From Dehalococcoidia bacterium UBA1151 (GTDB lineage: Bacteria; Chloroflexota; Dehalococcoidia; Lucifugimonadales; Lucifugimonadaceae), in NCBI GenBank assembly GCA_002311865.1, contig DBZV01000136.1, forward strand, positions 35,854-43,464: DNA of 7,611 nt. The letters are read 5' to 3'. Each line of letters starts with the position of its first letter. Within the stretch, counting starts at the first letter, position 1. Below are positions 6,694 to 7,611 of the stretch, in pieces. The notes beneath the pieces are model-generated. The model was not told the DNA's origin. It did no database searches and saw only the letters and a program-made list of their open reading frames with translations. The position numbers were made by a program, and so were the translations under genes.

Positions 6694-6701
6694 GTTGCAA
6701 C
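6694..6701. repeat. 8-bp palindrome GTTGCAAC next to the inverted repeat
   Basis: A perfect palindrome three bases from the larger dyad. It shares the TTGC/GCAA core seen in both dyad arms (GCAA at 6672-6675, TTGC at 6685-6688). Together they could form a cluster of half-sites for one regulator. The sequence is short, so chance is possible. Confidence 0.3.
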
Positions 6702-6717
6702 CGATAGATCGTATTAC

Positions 6718-6722
6718 GAGGT
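6718..6722 (+). promoter_or_regulatory. ribosome binding site of the leader ORF
   Basis: GAGGT ends 7 bases before ATG at 6730, which is near-ideal spacing. No comparable site lies in front of the TTG at 6781, so ribosomes reaching the peptidase gene most likely load here. Confidence 0.5.
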
Positions 6723-6729
6723 AGTGGTG

Positions 6730-6780
6730 ATGAGAGTTGCCATGTTGCTCGCGGTTGAACTGATCCTAACCAACAACTAA
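6730..6780 (+). CDS. 16-codon leader ORF abutting the peptidase gene
   Basis: Reads MRVAMLLAVELILTNN and then TAA at 6778-6780, mostly hydrophobic. It has a proper ATG (or GTG at 6727) with GAGGT 7 bases upstream. The stop is followed with no gap by TTG of the downstream open frame, and both are in the same reading frame. This fits a translated leader that hands ribosomes to the peptidase gene by reinitiation. Alternatives are a gene whose N-terminus is split by one nonsense change (or read error), or chance. It is too short for family recognition. Confidence 0.4.
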   Translation: MRVAMLLAVELILTNN

Positions 6781-7611
6781 TTGATCAACTTCTTCAAAAT
6801 ACCCCGATTGGGTTCCTTTAGGCCTCGCAGGGTTTTCCTGCGCTGGGGGGTTCGAATTGTCCTGTTCCTGGTCCTGTTCTCATCGTTCATGTTCTCGGAT
6901 GGGGATGTCAGAAAGATAAATCCGGCGGAGAGAGCGGGCGAGCACTATCTGTTCAGCATTCCGGGGTGGGAGCTTGGCAACTTCCTGGATAAGTGGACGA
7001 ATCGCGTGACATCTTCCCTGGGATTTGGGCTAAGTGGCGAGGAGTTGGACGAGGCGATTACAAATTTCTCGGAACTCTCAATTCAGATTCGCTATGCAGA
7101 AGGAGCACACAGTCGGGCGATAGCGGACTCGGATACTCCCGCTGACGAGATTGATCGCCTTGAGGCAGAACTTCATGAGAGGCGAGATGAGCGGCGGCGC
7201 ACGCGTGACGATCTTGAGGAGCGGCTTGAGGCTGAGGTGAGTTCAACGCTATCGGATCTGGGATTCGGTGGTTTTGGCGGATCACTCTGGCCGCCCGTCG
7301 ACTTCCGGCTGGAGTCGCCTCCTCGCGTGTTGGTGACATCACCGCGTGATGAGATTCGGCGGCTCGACTCAGTGTTGCTATCGCCCGGCATGACCGGAAC
7401 GCAGTCGTTTGAGGTGGAGGCGAATGTATTGGAGCAGAGTGGCCTGTCCGGCATCGTTCTGTCGCTTGGGGGTGTGGCAACGTTCCCCACATTCGTTCGC
7501 GATGACAACTCACTGCTGCGAACGCTGGATCTAGTGGCGCACGAGTGGCTTCACGCCTACTTCTTCTTCAACCCGCTTGGCCAGCACATCAACGCCAGCA
7601 CCGAGATGAAC
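6781..7611 (+). CDS. membrane-anchored HEXXH metallopeptidase-like protein, N-terminal part (runs off window)
   Basis: Open for 277 codons to the window edge. A basic N-terminus (R14 to R25 region) is followed by one hydrophobic segment at about 24-38 (VRIVLFLVLFSSFMF), a signal anchor that places the rest outside the membrane. Then come PGWELGNFLDKW at 61-72; a charged, probably coiled-coil helix at about 122-155; PPVDFRLESPPRVLVTSPRD at 171-190; and the zinc site HEWLH at 254-258 within LDLVAHEWLHAYFFFNPLG. In proteins of this style that I recall from Chloroflexota, a glutamate in an N-E-T-like block follows shortly after the PLG segment; the window stops just before it. The start is taken as TTG 6781, which directly follows an in-frame TAA. 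It has no good ribosome binding site of its own, so coupling to the leader ORF is likely. Fold and catalysis are inferred. Confidence 0.82.
   Translation, partial: MINFFKIPRLGSFRPRRVFLRWGVRIVLFLVLFSSFMFSDGDVRKINPAERAGEHYLFSIPGWELGNFLDKWTNRVTSSLGFGLSGEELDEAITNFSELSIQIRYAEGAHSRAIADSDTPADEIDRLEAELHERRDERRRTRDDLEERLEAEVSSTLSDLGFGGFGGSLWPPVDFRLESPPRVLVTSPRDEIRRLDSVLLSPGMTGTQSFEVEANVLEQSGLSGIVLSLGGVATFPTFVRDDNSLLRTLDLVAHEWLHAYFFFNPLGQHINASTEMN

Noticed and set aside
7058..7513. Minus-strand open frame opposite the HEWLH gene
   Set aside because: Its translation is rich in S, R, P and H without domains, and the plus strand carries a coherent membrane anchor, coiled coil and HEXXH motif.
1..7611. 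Mobile elements, CRISPR array, toxin-antitoxin or phage genes
   Set aside because: I searched by eye for spaced repeats, terminal inverted repeats, transposase or integrase motifs and small paired ORFs, and saw none.

Overview
The window reads as ordinary bacterial chromosome, moderately GC-rich, with dense coding and short intergenic gaps. Several genes (the HEWLH peptidase, the HELSH lipoprotein and the 145-residue protein behind etfA) resemble uncharacterised families I associate with Chloroflexota of the Dehalococcoidia/SAR202 type. That placement is an inference from memory of family style, not a proof. No mobile element, CRISPR array or known defence system is visible.

Layout, left to right. 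(1) Positions 1-28 hold the 5' end of a tRNA-Ala gene on the minus strand, cut by the window edge, with a possible extended -10 promoter and short palindromes just upstream of it. (2) Positions 100-1955, minus strand, hold a two-gene unit. rsmG (16S rRNA G527 methyltransferase) overlaps by one base a gene for a multi-pass membrane protein of the lysylphosphatidylglycerol-synthase-TM/flippase-like family. (3) Positions 1956-2176 are a divergent intergenic region. (4) Positions 2177-4450, plus strand, hold an electron-transfer-flavoprotein operon: etfB, etfA with no gap between them, and a small protein of unknown function. The dehydrogenase and quinone oxidoreductase partners are outside the window. 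(5) Positions 4436-6661, minus strand, hold a 741-residue predicted lipoprotein with a HELSH zinc-binding motif. It is convergent with the etf operon and overlaps its end by 15 bases. (6) Positions 6662-6729 are a short divergent control region with a perfect 8-bp inverted repeat. (7) From 6730 on the plus strand, a 16-codon leader ORF with a good ribosome binding site ends exactly where a second, membrane-anchored HEXXH protein begins. That protein runs off the right edge.

How the genes fit together: etfB and etfA form the soluble heterodimer that carries electrons from flavin dehydrogenases to the membrane quinone pool, and the 145-residue protein is probably co-translated with them. The two HEXXH proteins are transcribed divergently from one control region and are both predicted to act outside the cytoplasmic membrane, so they may be co-regulated surface peptidases. 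This pair is the least explained part of the window. Non-ATG starts are common here: GTG for the flippase-like gene, TTG for rsmG, TTG favoured for the 145-residue gene, TTG for the plus-strand peptidase, and CTG or a distant TTG for etfB. Automated start calls should be treated with care.
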